Below, in pieces: positions 39,634 to 49,888 of a DNA stretch of 64,000 nt. The first letter of the stretch is position 1. Each line of letters opens with the position of its first letter. Position numbers and translations under genes: made by a program. The notes beneath the pieces were generated by a model. That model was given only the letters and a program-made list of their open reading frames with translations, was not told where the DNA came from and did not search any database. The DNA comes from Eurosta solidaginis (Eukaryota > Arthropoda > Insecta > Diptera > Tephritidae). The DNA is taken from assembly GCF_040869045.1 (NCBI RefSeq), contig NC_090319.1, positions 231,129,832-231,193,831 of the forward strand. Reading direction: 5' to 3'.

Positions 39634-40200
39634 ATATATATATGGGAAACAAAAATCCCTACCATATTATTTTTATTAAAATACATTTAAATTTTTGTAT
39701 GAACATTTACACAATTGTTTACTAATAAACAAAGTTTTATGATCAGTACATTGGATAAAGACCCCGATATTTCAAGTTAAGACTGAAGCACAACTTTGGT
39801 TACGTACCTATATATAACTAAATAAATGAATATTAACAAAGCAAACTTAAACAAACAAAAATATATGTATGCACATATGCACCTATACACACATAAATAT
39901 TTGTATGTATACCTACATGTTCATGCTCATATGTACAAGCGATGAGTGTAAGATAAACAGATTTTGTTTTTATTTTAATGTTCGAATAGTATTATTCGAG
40001 TAGTATTATTATAGCAGTATTCGAATAATAAGGAAAGTATTATTATAGTACTATTCGAATAATAATACTATTCGAATAATAAGGAAAGAATTCGAATAAA
40101 CGAATAAAAAGTTCGAATAAATATTATTCGAATTACGAATACCTGGCGAATAAAATAAATTATTATTCGAATAACTTTTATTCGAAGAGTCCCACCTCTA
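39634..40200. repeat. Right copy of long inverted repeat, expanded ATTCGAAT tract
   Basis: Reverse complement of 34223-34575, ending near 'gagtcccacctcta' at 40200. Between 39990 and 40190 it carries many palindromic ATTCGAAT cores ('tattcgaataataagg', 'actattcgaataataata') that are far fewer in the left copy, so this end is longer. If the two arms belong to one element, its ends begin approximately AGGTGG; no clear target duplication is seen. Confidence 0.8.
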
Positions 40201-40242
40201 GTATAATTTTACTACTGTAATGTATCCAAATTGAATGCATAG

Positions 40243-40702
40243 CAAAATCGTTGGTGCTTACATATCTGATGGTCTTGCACCTGATTTGGCAACCAAATAT
40301 GCCACACAATCAGCTGTATAGGCTATGTGTAAGAACTCGGCTAACGAAATAGTTAAAATGAAAATGCAAACAGGAATGTTCACATCTATGAAGGAGGCTA
40401 TTTAAAAATTTACGAGTAGCTTTACTGAAATCACGGGTAACTTAAACTTACGCCTGACGCGCTCACAAGTTAATTACCGGGGTAACTTCCGAAGAAGCTA
40501 CCAAAATAATAATTATCGAAATAATCAAAGCCGAAGACATTATAATAACTCTAATCGGTATAATAATAATAACAATAGACAAAATAATAATTTCCCAAGA
40601 CTCAATTTTAGAGGTCAGTCAAGATCATCTAATCAAAATAACACGCGAAATCTCCGTAATATAAACCAACAGGAAAACCAGCAAACTTCACTCCAACAGT
40701 AA
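40243..40702 (+). pseudogene. G2 copy 1 gag, C-terminal part
   Basis: Matches copy 2 (54620-55086): 'AYISDGLAPDLATKY', 'FTSMKEA', 'NLNLRLTRSQVNYRGNFRRS' and a long Asn/Arg/Gln-rich tail ('YQNNNYR', 'NNNNNRQNNNFPR'). A basic, low-complexity C-terminus instead of zinc knuckles is typical of errantivirus-group Gag. Stops are present (for example near 40403), so it is not translatable. Confidence 0.82.
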
Positions 40703-40734
40703 ACTCAAAGTGTAATAAAGTATGTACATTCAAC

Positions 40735-40938
40735 TTGCATCTGGACAGCTACATATCTTCCAATACTACTCTAAATAAGTCAACTTCAACATTTCTGATA
40801 GATACAGGAGCGGATATCTTAATTATTAAGAAGGATCAAATTGACAGTAATGTCACCATAAATAACTCACAGATCACAGATTTAAAAGGTATTGGCCGAG
40901 GCATAACAAGCACACTTGGAACAGTAAAAGCAGATTAA
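40735..40938 (+). pseudogene. G2 copy 1 protease
   Basis: A 67-codon frame with 'STFLIDTGADILIIKK' (active-site DTGAD at residues ~24-28). It stops at a TAA (40936-40938) after 'GTVKAD', exactly where copy 2 also has TAA (60549-60551). The frame continues afterward ('TDDSLLIRHKFHIVENN', 'FPIPCDGIL'), so the stop is inherited by both copies. Retroviral-type aspartic protease would cut Gag-Pol. Confidence 0.85.
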
Positions 40939-41013
40939 ACAGATGACAGTCTTTTAATACGACACAAATTTCACATAGTAGAAAATAATTTCCCAATCCC
41001 ATGTGATGGAATT

Positions 41014-41769
41014 TTGGAATCCGGTTTCATTAAAAAATATAATTGCATTTTAGATAATAATAAAAATGGGGACATCCTAATACTACGATCATATGATTAC
41101 CCAGAATATATAGTTATACAAATGACGACTACACCAACAGTCAATAGGATAACAATACCCGCAAGTTCGGAAGAAATTAGACAGTTTCATATCAAAAGTA
41201 ACAATAATGAACTATTAGTACCTTATCAGGAATTGACTGATGGCATTTTTGTAGCCAACACGGTAGTAAACTTAAATCAAGCTTTATTAAAAGTAATAAA
41301 TACAACAGATAAATATGTAATCATCCAAGATTATGACATCAAAACAGAAAATTTAGAAGATTATGTAATAATTGAAAATACACTTCACAATAAAGCTAAT
41401 AATAAAGAAAAATTTGAAAAATTGAAAAAAAATTTCCCGATATTCGCTAGTAAATCACTCACTACATTATGCTCAGAATTCATTGATATATTTTCATTAA
41501 AAACCGAACCAATCACGACCAACAATTTTTACAAACAAAAGTTGTATATGCAAGATAATACTCCTGTATATATTAAAAATTATAGACTACCTCAAGCACA
41601 AAAGGATGAGATAAACAAACAAGTAAATTAATTAATTCAAGATGATATTGTGGAACCATCAACTTCAGAATATAACAAACCTATTTTATTGGTACATAAA
41701 AAATCCCTTCCGAGTAAACAAGAAAAAAGGTGGAGATTAATTGTTGATTTCAGACAAATAAATAAGAAA
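41014..41769 (+). pseudogene. G2 copy 1 pol, protease end to RT start
   Basis: 'GFIKKYNCILDN' (the G.DFL..Y.C.LD motif), then 'IIQDYDIKTENLEDYVIIEN', 'LCSEFIDIFSLKTEPITTNN' and 'PVYIKNYRLPQAQKDEINKQ'. A TAA (41629-41631) is followed by 'LIQDDIVEPSTSEYNKPILL' and 'KRWRLIVDFRQINKK', the RT fingers. The TAA in 'KQVN*LIQDD' is at the same place in copy 2. At 41769 the RT is cut by the Penelope-like insertion and resumes at 44495. Confidence 0.85.
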
Positions 41770-41811
41770 CGGAAGGCACGCCGTCAGCATAAAATCAGCA
41801 GCAAAATGGTA

Positions 41812-42320
41812 TATGCGGAGATAAAGAATAACAACAACAACGTAAAAGCAACAATCAACAAGTTTCAACTTATATCTAAGAAATTGGTAAAACTAAAATC
41901 GAGTTTAAAATTCTTATTAAAATGTAGAAAGTCTAGGTTAATCCCTAACTTTATCAAAAATACAAAACAATGTAAAAATTATTTAGTTTCGACGTAGATA
42001 TACACAAAAATACGGACAAAACTTTAGATAGACATACTTATAACTACCCCACAAAAATACTTAATTTACTTATTAAACATAAACATACACTATTAAGACA
42101 GCAACAACAACAGGCAGAGGAGATTACAATAAATCTGAAGGAACGTATGAGCGAAGATGATTTTAAAGCGTTTATTAAGAGTCAGGAATACGTAGGCAAC
42201 AAACTCACGTTAACATTGAAAAATAAACAAGAGAAAAAGTATGAGGAATTACGGAACAAGCGAAACAACATATTCGGCGATAACAACAAATAGAAAGATT
42301 GGTTCATAAGTAATACCAAA
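41812..42320 (+). pseudogene. Penelope-like ORF, N-terminal region
   Basis: In one frame from about 41800 ('SKMVYAEIKN', 'FQLISKKLVKLKSSLKFLLK'). After a shift near 41985 it reads 'SFDVDIHKNTDKTLDRHT' and 'ITINLKERMSEDDFKAFIKS', then a TAG near 42291 just before 'KDWFISNTKV'. Lys/Asn/Gln-rich; a similar basic N-terminal segment precedes the RT in insect Penelope-like proteins. Confidence 0.7.
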
Positions 42321-43361
42321 GTGGATTTTCCAACAGATATAAAATCGCTCTTAACCAAGGGTCCAAAGTTTGCGCTGCCAATTGAGAACAAGAATTTCCC
42401 TTTATTTAAATACATCGCGGACGGTGAAGAGCTAATACTAACACACAAAAGCAAAGAACAACAAGAGGAGTCGCGCAAAAAATTTTCTCTGTTGATAAAA
42501 GAACATACAAAAACAAACAAACCCAGTGCAATAGATCGTGCAATAGTGGACACAGTGGAACGAACACGTAAATTGTTTAAACAAAATCACAATATTCGAA
42601 TTCTAACTTCTGACAAAGGTAATAAAACTGTAGCAATGGAAATAGATAACAACAATAAGAAAATGAATGAAATTCTAAATGATTTGACCATGTATAGAGT
42701 ACAAAGACAAGATCTCACATCCAGATTACAAACTAAAAACAACGGTCTAGTAGATAAACTTTTTAAAATGGGTATTATTTCCAAGTCGGAAAGAAATAAT
42801 ATGATCACTACAATGGCACTATCTCCCAGGATCTACGGGCTTCCAAAAGTTCACAAGGAAGGTACTCCACTCAGACCCATATGCTCTGTTTCCTCATCAC
42901 CATCCTACGGCCTTTGTAAATATATTGCAAACATTTTGAAAAACTTGACAACGAATTCGATTTATAACGTTAAAAATACGCTTGACTTCAAAGATAAAAT
43001 TAATAATACATATATTTATGACGATGAAAGAGTGATTTCTTTCGATGTTGTATCACTGTTTCCTAATGTTCCAACACAACTTGCACTTGACATTATACGA
43101 GAAAAATGGACCATAATAGAAAAATTCACTAAAATGCCTAAGAAAATCTTCATGGAAATTTTAAAGTTCTGCTTTGAAGAGAACAGATATTTTAAATTCA
43201 ACGACATTATTTATACACAACTGAGAGGATTACCAATGGGATCACCAACGTCACCAGTTATTGCAGACATTTTAATGGAAAAGTTGCTGGATAACAGCGT
43301 GGAAAAATTAACAATTAAACCGAGATTACTCACAAAATACGTGATGACATATTCGCAATAG
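42321..43361 (+). pseudogene. Penelope-like reverse transcriptase
   Basis: A 346-residue frame. 'LLTKGPKFALPI' is followed by 'IRILTSDKGNKTVAMEID' (~92-109), 'SPRIYGLPKVHKEGTPLRPI' (168-187), 'VISFDVVSLFPNVP' (238-251, motif A Asp) and 'LRGLPMGSPTSPVIADILME' (301-320, motif B). The next residues should be the Y-x-DD motif, but one base is missing at 43341-43343: the sequence 'aaatacgtgatgac' gives KY then shifted 'DDIFAIVNENE'. The catalytic motif is therefore split exactly by the frameshift. The RIYGLPK and AMGSP-type blocks are diagnostic for Penelope-like RTs. Confidence 0.93.
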
Positions 43362-44250
43362 TCAATGAAAATGAGGTACAAAACACACTGGACGTATTAA
43401 ATTCTTTTGATAGACATATTAAATTCACTACGTAACTCGAAGACGACGGAAAGTTACCCTATCTTGACTCAATTATAATAAGACAAGGCAATTAAATCAA
43501 GTTAATGTTGTATAAGAAATAGACATTATCAGGACGCATCATTAATTTTCATTCGAAATATCCTAAGACAATGATAATTAATACAGCAATACATCCCATT
43601 GCTGTATGTTCAATATATCGGACGACACTTACCACAATGAGGTTAAGAATGAAATAACAGTACTATTAAAAGATAATGATTTTCCGGATAACATTATTAA
43701 AACTTTAATAAGAAGAGCTCTTTCAAAAAATATAGAAACTAGATCAGAAAAAGCGAAAATATTTAAATCTGTAGTTTATGTACCTAAACTATCAGAGCGC
43801 CTTGCAAAATCTGCTTGCTATAATAGTAGCATAGTAAATAAAAATAACCCACAAGCCAATCAACACATTAAAATGGATTTTCAATCGCACGAAATCGCTA
43901 ATACCAGAAAAAGAAAAAAAGTGACGTTATATACAAAATACCTTGCAGAGGTAATGACAAAGAATTATGTAACAAGATATATGTGGGTACTACGAAATCA
44001 AAATTGAAAACACGTCTCGCACAACACAAAATTGATTTTAAAAATTGTAATCATACAAATAACCACAAAACAGCAATCATGGCGCACTGTGCCAGGGAGG
44101 TGCATACTCCGAACTTCGACGACGCTTCAGTTATCCAAAAAGAGAACAATGGAAAAAAGATATACATTGGAAATGTTACATATAGTGAATACACCGACGG
44201 ACATACGTATGACCTACAAAACAGATATTGATGACACAGCGCAAGCATAC
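43362..44250 (+). pseudogene. Penelope-like RT end, linker and GIY-YIG endonuclease
   Basis: After the shift: 'DDIFAIVNENEVQNTLDVLN', a stop, 'LEDDGKLPYLDSIIIRQGN', then more stops. 43606-43910 encodes 'NIIKTLIRRALSKNIETRSE' and 'VVYVPKLSERLAKSAC'. The endonuclease follows in another frame: 'DVIYKIPCRGNDKELCNKIY' and 'VGTTKSKLKTRLAQHKIDF' (the VIYxIPC..C...YVG signature), 'KTAIMAHCAREVHTPNFDDA' and 'VIQKENNGKK'. This nicks DNA for target-primed reverse transcription. The frames are 43606-44007 and 43983-44231. Confidence 0.9.
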
Positions 44251-44398
44251 AGACACTTGTTAATAAAAAAGAAACAGTTTAATACTCCTCGTTATACAGT
44301 ACGAATGTGAAATAATGTAGGTATCAAGTGTTTTTGATTAAAATATAAAATTATTGTTTGTTACATTATATGTTTTTATGTTTGTTGTTAGTTCGCCC

Positions 44399-44430
44399 TT
44401 GAAGACGATTACCGATGTGTAATCGAAATA
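44399..44430 (+). ncRNA. Conserved Penelope 3' hairpin (hammerhead-like core)
   Basis: TTGAAGA followed by a perfect 7-bp stem (CGATTAC / GTAATCG, loop cgatgt) and AAATAT. The pattern 'YTGAAGA-stem-(G)AAA' resembles the CUGANGA...GAAA core of the hammerhead ribozymes reported in Penelope-like elements. The closing G of the stem has to double as the G of GAAA, and the first C is T, so activity is uncertain. A related motif lies at 46091-46127. Confidence 0.5.
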
Positions 44431-44494
44431 TATGGGCACAAAATATAAACACCTTGTTTTTATTTATATGACCTCGAGCCAGCAAGTAAAAAGG

Positions 44495-45044
44495 TAAAAA
44501 ATTAACAGCTGATAAATCCCCGTTGCCTAGAATATATGATATTCTGGATCAATTAATGTCAGTATTTCACCAAATATAACTCAGCCCAGAGTCAAGGGAT
44601 ATCACATCCTTTACAGCGGATAACGGTACTTATCGTTTAAAAAGATTACATTATGGCCTCAACGTAGCCCCAAACTCATTCCAGATGATGATGACATTGG
44701 CATTCGCAGGTCTAAAACCATCACAAGGATTTTTATACATGGACGATTTAGTCGTATTGGGCTGCTCCGAAAAACATATGATACAAAATTTAAGAAATGT
44801 CTTTTCAACCTGCAGAAAATATAATTTAAAATTACATCCCGATAAATGTTTATTCTTCAGTCAAGAAGTTTCTTATTTTAGACATAAATTCACAAGTACT
44901 GGAATTTTACCAGACCCAAATAAATTTAATATTGCTCAAATTACCCAACTCCCAAAAATGCCGATGAAGCAAAAAGATTTATCGCATTTTGTAATTATTA
45001 TAGAAGATTCATACCAAATTTCGCGGAATACGCTGGGATACTAA
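44495..45044 (+). pseudogene. G2 copy 1 reverse transcriptase, catalytic part
   Basis: Resumes after the Penelope insertion with 'LTADKSPLPRIYDILD', 'VFHQI' and a TAA (44576-44578, the same stop as 63683-63685 in copy 2), then 'LSPESRDITSFTADNGTYRL'. 44685-45044 gives 'QGFLYMDDLVVLGCSEKHM' (catalytic YMDD) and 'LHPDKCLFFSQEVSYFRHKF'. The motifs are clear. Stops and a shift near 44990 mean it is dead. Confidence 0.87.
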
Positions 45045-45722
45045 CAAGCCTTAGTAAGAAAAGTGTCATCTTCAATTGGACAGACGACTGCGAAAAATCA
45101 TTTAACTACCTAAAAAATGCATTAATTAGTCCAAATATCCTACAATATCCCGATTTTTATAGAGAGTTCTGTATTACAACTGACGCAAGTGGTCATGCTT
45201 GCGGAGCGGTGCTAAGCCAAGAATATGAAGGAAGCCAATTGCCTATGCCTCAAGATCATTTACAAAAGGCGAAATAAATAAAGCCACGATCGAAAAAAAT
45301 TGGCGGTCATTCATTGGGCCATTGTATATTTTAGACCATATGTTTATGGCAGAAAATTCACAGTGAAAGCAGGTTATCGACCCTAAACATATTTATTTTC
45401 AATGAAAAACCCTTCATCTAAATTAACTAGAATCAGATTAGATTTGGAAGAGTATGACTTTGGGGTGGAGTACATAGCCGGAAAAGAAAATTACGTGGCA
45501 GACGCTCTGTCACGAATAGATTTCAATGACTTCAAAGAAATATCACTACAGGCATGTAAAATAAAGAAAAATACGACAAGGTCGGAAACTAAAAAGAATT
45601 CCAGTAATAACAGTAATACAAATGAAGAAAAGAAAAGTCACAAAGAGAAACCTATAGTATACGAAGCGCTTAATAAATGTGAAGTAAAAAAACTAGTCCA
45701 GCTCGTTACCTCAGAAATTTAA
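45045..45722 (+). pseudogene. G2 copy 1 RNase H and connection
   Basis: In shifting frames: 'VIFNWTDDCEKSFNYLKNAL', 'FCITTDASGHACGAVLSQEY' (RNase H Asp) and 45402-45722 'KNPSSKLTRIRLDLEEYDFG', 'VEYIAGKENYVADALSRID' (the end of RNase H). A Lys/Asn/Ser-rich tail then leads to the integrase. At least two frameshifts (about 45280 and 45370). Confidence 0.85.
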
Positions 45723-45730
45723 CTATTGCA

Positions 45731-46038
45731 TTGACTTCGGAGGTTGTGCATGTGACGGAAAATGATAAAATTAAAAAGATTCTTCAAAAATATCACGATG
45801 ATCCTGTTAATGGTAGCCACCCAGGAATCAATCGTATAACTAATAAAATAAAACAAAAATATTACTGGAAAAATATGAATATTGATATAAGAAAATATAT
45901 AAAGAAATGCGTAAATTGTAGTCAAAATAAAATTAATAAGAGTCAATGATTTTGACTGAAACACCACCACCACCGAAGGCCTTCGAAATAGTACAAATAG
46001 ATACAATTGGACCATTACCGAGATCACTAAATAAGGGT
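45731..46038 (+). pseudogene. G2 copy 1 integrase, zinc-binding domain
   Basis: 'KILQKYHDDPVNGSHPGINR' followed by 'KIKQKYYWKNMNIDIRKYIK' and 'CVNCSQNKIN' is the HHCC domain (H...H...C-x2-C). After a TGA (45948-45950) the frame continues 'LTETPPPPKAFEIVQIDTIG' with the first catalytic Asp (QIDTIGPLP). At 46038 the integrase core is cut by the CsRn1-type element and resumes at 50046. Confidence 0.87.
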
Positions 46039-46312
46039 TGAAACAACAATTGTTTACATGTTAACTAATTGTTGTTTTTGTCCACAGTTCCTGAAGATGA
46101 TCTCAGAATGAGATCAAAATATCGACCAAATAAAATTAGAAATACAAACATTTAAACTGTATTTCAATTTTTTAAACTGCCTCGAGCTCATAAAAATTTA
46201 ATAAATTATAATATTTGAAGGCAAATAAAAATAGTTTTAAAATTTCACAAAAAGTTCTTGAAATAAAAATATTAAAACAAGTGGAATATTACATAACAAG
46301 TTGGTTACCACA
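46039..46312 (-). repeat. 3' LTR of CsRn1-type element, containing a Penelope-tail-like segment
   Basis: The last ~80 bp (46230-46312, 'aaataaaaatattaaaaca' onward) match 49965-50045 closely. The central part (about 46070-46190) has no counterpart in the other LTR and contains CTGAAGA + a perfect 7-bp stem (TGATCTC / GAGATCA) + AAATATCGACC at 46091-46127, with 'ctcgagctc' near 46185. The same order occurs in the tail of the Penelope-like element (44399-44483), suggesting an inserted Penelope 3' fragment. Confidence 0.65.
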
Positions 46313-46490
46313 TAGCTCCCCTCTAAGAAATTACATAAAAGTCAAAATAATAATTAATATGGCAATTCATTCGATTGAAAGACTGTTTTCAAACGGTCTA
46401 TAGAAATTTTTTCAATTTTATATTGAAGTGAAATTTTAAAGTATTTTGGAAATCGTTCAATAACTTCATACGGTCCTGAGTATTTAAAAT

Positions 46491-47228
46491 CTAAAGATGA
46501 TCGATCATCATCAACACGAATCCAAACATGTGTACATGTATATAAATCTTTGCTAATAAAAATGGTTTTTCTGGAACGTGCTGAAGTTGAAATAGGTTAT
46601 AAATTTTCATAATTCTTTTTAAAGTTGAAACGAAATCTGTAGGATCTCCAACTAGTTGTGGTTTAAAGAAATCTCCTGGAAGTTGAATTTGTTCTCCATA
46701 TGTAAGTTCAGCAGAAGTAGTTTTCAAATTATCTTTAAAAGAAGTACGAATTCCTACAAGTACGGAATTTAGCGTTGATGTCCATTGTAAATTTTCATTA
46801 CATCTTAATCCTGCCTTTAAAGAACGCTGAAAACACTCAACCAACCCATTCGATTGTGGATGATAAGCTGTGGTGACATGATGTGTTGCTCCAAGAAACT
46901 TTGCAAAATCACGAACAAGTGATGATACAAATTGACGACCTCTATCAGAAATAATAATATTTGGACATCCAAACCGGCATACCCAAAAATTGTAAAACGT
47001 TCTGCAAACTGTTTCAGCATTAATATTTAGAATAGGGAAAGCTTCCGGCCATCGACTAAATCGATCAACACAAGTGAGTAAATAACTGCATCCTTCAGAA
47101 ATTGCTTCTCTCAGACTGCAGCAAACTTCGCAACTCCAATTCTTCTTTTTGGGTGCGTGCCATCTACTAATAATTAATACCTTTAAATTCGAAAGATTCA
47201 ACTCTTGACAGAGCATCGGCGACAACAT
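46491..47228 (-). pseudogene. CsRn1-type integrase
   Basis: A 245-residue frame: 'YLLTCVDRFSRWPEAFPILN' (core after the first Asp), 'CPNIIISDRGRQFVSSLVRD' (second Asp), 'YHPQSNGLVECFQRSLKAGL' (Glu region, NGLVE), 'LVGIRTSFKDNLKTTSAELT' and 'QIQLPGDFF'. Typical of the CsRn1 clade (AYHPQ.NG.VE..HR.LK..). The N-terminal zinc part is not clear, and a shift lies near 47160. Confidence 0.9.
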
Positions 47229-47469
47229 TGTCTACTCCAGATATATGAACAATATTAGTTGAAAATTGCGATATAATATCTAGTTGTCTACATTGACGTG
47301 GAGATGCTTTATTTAAATTTTGTTGAAATCCGTATATCAAAGGCTTGTGATCAGTTAAAATTTTAACCGTCTGCCCTCCAAGAAATATCGAAAGTATTTT
47401 ACTGCTGAGTAGATTGCAAGCAATTCCCGATCATAAGTGCTATAGTTAACTTTAGCATGATTTAACTTT

Positions 47470-47936
47470 TTAGAATACTAGTTGCTCTAACGACGCTCCC
47501 ATGCCAAAGTTACTAGCATCAACTTTTAATGCAAGGACACCATCTGGTATAGGAAAAGCAAGAATTGTAGCTTGTGATATTTCTTCCTTTACTTTCTTGA
47601 AAGCAGAAGTGGTTTCCTTGTTCCATAGAATAGGTCGTTTATCATTCTTTTTTGCACCAATCGGCAAATTTTTAAAGGTGCTTGAGTTTTTGCTCCATTT
47701 GGTAGAAACTTTCGATAAAAATTAACCAAAGCTAAAAATTTTCTCAAATCCTTGATTGTTGAAGGTTTTGTATAATCCAAAATAGCACTTACTTTTTTTT
47801 GCATTGGACCAATACCAAAACTAGTAATTTTGTGTCCCAAAAAGTTGAGTTCTGAGACTACCAATTCACATTTTCCAGCGTTGGCAATGATGCCATACGT
47901 TTTGAATCGTTCGTATAGTTGCTTGAGATGATCCAT
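47470..47936 (-). pseudogene. CsRn1-type RT C-terminus and RNase H start
   Basis: Two overlapping frames. 47589-47936 encodes 'HLKQLYERFKTYGIIANAGK', 'ELNFLGHKITSFGIGPMQKK' and 'KDLRKFLALVNFYRKFLPN'. 47470-47667 encodes 'TTSAFKKVKEEISQATILAF' and 'DASNFGMGASLEQ' (RNase H Asp). Separated by a one-base shift near 47665. The remainder of RNase H (47230-47470) is present only in broken frames. Confidence 0.85.
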
Positions 47937-47949
47937 GTGCTGATCAGGA

Positions 47950-48687
47950 TCAGACGAAAAAAACTAAGACATCGTCAAGATAAACAACAACAAAGTTAAG
48001 ACCTCCGACTACTTCATCCATGAAACGCTGGAAGGTCTGTGCTGCATTACATAACCAAAATGGCATTCTCAAAAATTCGAACAAACCAAATGGCGTTATA
48101 ACTGCAGTTTTAGGAATATCTTCCGGATTTAATGGAATTTGGTAATACGCTTTCATAAGGTCAAATATTGAAAATATTTTCGCACCCGCCATTTCCATAG
48201 TAAAATCACTAAGATACGGTATTGGATACTTATCCGATACAGTAATTTTATTGAGTGCTCGGTAATCACCACATTGTCTCCAAGTACCATCAGGTTTTGG
48301 TACCATGTGTAGTGGGTTAGCCCAATTACTGTTGCTTGAACGAATAATTCCGTTATCCAAAAGATACTGAAATGCAGCTTTAGCTATGGCAAGTTTTTGT
48401 GGATCTAATATTCCTGGTCGGGCCTTGCCAGGATACACTGTGATATGATGGACAACTTGATGCTTGCATTCGGAAGTAAAGTTTTGGGCAGAATACAATT
48501 CCGAATATTCCTTAAAAAGATAATGAAATTTGCTTTCTCCTGAAATGGCTTTGATACAAAAATTCGTTTCTTTTAAATAATTAACAGGTGTGTTCAAAAA
48601 TGTTACACCATCAACAAGTACTTTTCTTTTTAAGTCTGGTAATAGGTGAAAATGTCTCAAAAAATCAGCCCTTTGGCTTTGATACAT
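47950..48687 (-). pseudogene. CsRn1-type reverse transcriptase
   Basis: A 245-residue frame. 'HHITVYPGKARPGILDPQKL' is followed by 'DNGIIRSSNSNWANPLHMVP', 'WRQCGDYRALNKITVSDKYP' (the GDYRALN signature of this clade), 'IFDLMKAYYQIPLNPEDIPK', 'PFGLFEFLRMPFWLCNAAQT' and 'VVVYLDDVLVFF' (catalytic YLDD). The frame is lost right after YLDD. Upstream, to about 48910, a protease remnant reads 'KTKVKFLIDSEAELSV', where the active-site DSG is DSE. Confidence 0.9.
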
Positions 48688-48911
48688 CTGCCAAAATGAA
48701 CATCCATCTGAAACTTCGACGAAGACCTAGATCAAGCTCAAATAATTTTTCACCATAGGTAGGGATACGATTATTGTTAGCAGCATAAAGGACAAGTTTA
48801 CTGGATTGTTTTGATTACTTGCATGGGAAAACAGAAAGTTCAGCCTCTGAATCTATTAAAAACTTTACTTTTGTCTTACGCTCAGTGATGAATAGTCGAC
48901 CAGATATATTA

Positions 48912-49355
48912 CCATCATCATTAGTGGTCGAAACTTCTGACGACGGCGGAATTAGTTTTTGGGATTTCTAAATACACATGGCTGTATACACTTGATTGCT
49001 CTCTCAGCAAAACGCCAATGATACAGCATAACCCTGAATCTTTGCGGTTTCGTGACTTTTCACGTCTTGCTACGTCTAGATGAACTACCACGATTGGAAT
49101 TTCGAGATCGGTTCTCGATGGCTTCTATTCTCGATATGATCGATTCCAATTTTAATGGAAATGTAGAAAATTCGGAATGTGACGATAAGTCATTACGAGG
49201 CATAGCAACTCGAACTTTTTTTGATCTAATTCAGCAATGGATAATGAAGAAGTAGGGCAAAATTGCTCAAAAATTGTATCAGCTAATATTGCCAGCTTTT
49301 CTAATTGATTACATTCTGTTACCGCAAGGATGCACTTGACTTTTTGCGGAAGTCT
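48912..49355 (-). other. CsRn1-type element, gag end/protease gap region
   Basis: Expected to hold the end of Gag and the start of protease. Only broken frames are visible. The 67-codon plus-strand frame at 49052-49255 is antisense to the element and not supported. Confidence 0.55.
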
Positions 49356-49888
49356 TTATAAAAATAACCTTTTTAACGCATTATCACTGACCTTAGATCC
49401 AGCTAAAGCTTTCATACGGTGCATGAGATATGAAGGTTTTTGATCACCTAACTCTAAATTCTTCAGTTGACTCTCTTCGGATTCAGTAAAATGTTGAATA
49501 ATTCGGGTCTTCATAGCTTCATAACGTTCATGTGCTGGAGGATTCTTGATGATGTCTTTCACCACGTGAAGAATCAAAGGGCCAGATGGCTTAGCAGATA
49601 TTCAAATTTTGTTGAGTCTTGACTTACGCCAGCAATGTTGAAACTTGATTCAATTTGCAGAAACCAGATTTCAGGTTCTTCACGCCAGAAAGTTGGTAGT
49701 TTAGGGATACGTGCCGAAAAAATCTCAACAGCCGATACGGTGCCCGGCACTGAAGTTGCAGAAAATGAAGACGGTCCCACACCAGATGTTGTTGATACTG
49801 ATGCTGACGGATTGCTGCCAGAATTATCCTCTCTCGTAACCAACGGCATGTTCAAAAAATTGGGGTCAGCAAATTTTGAAATAAACAA
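49356..49888 (-). pseudogene. CsRn1-type gag
   Basis: Two frames. 49574-49888 has 'FSARIPKLPTFWREEPEIWF' and 'LQIESSFNIAGVSQDSTKFE', then 'YLLSHLAL'. 49356-49577 has 'KDIIKNPPAHERYEAMKTRI' and 'IQHFTESEESQLKNLELGDQ', then 'KPSYLMHRMKALAG'. This is the characteristic CsRn1-clade Gag (P.FW...P..WF.Q.E..F...; I..PP...Y..LK...I..F..SEE..L..LL...LGD..PS..L..M..LAG). The probable start is the internal Met near 49849. Confidence 0.9.

Larger units (their letters stand above)
41770..44494 (+). mobile_element. Penelope-like element with GIY-YIG endonuclease
   Basis: Inserted in G2 copy 1 RT; copy 2 (63596-63610) gives the uninterrupted site. The flanks 'taagaaa' (41763-41769) and 'taaaaaa' (44495-44501) are a probable 7-bp imperfect target duplication. 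It has one long coding region: N-terminal segment, RT, linker and GIY-YIG endonuclease, then a 3' tail with a conserved hairpin at 44399-44430. It is nearly full length (2.7 kb) but broken by at least three frameshifts and several stops. Penelope-like elements are a separate retroelement class related to telomerase RTs. Confidence 0.92.

Noticed and set aside
49052..49255. 67-residue plus-strand ORF inside the CsRn1-type element
   Set aside because: Antisense to the element's gag/protease region and lacking family similarity.
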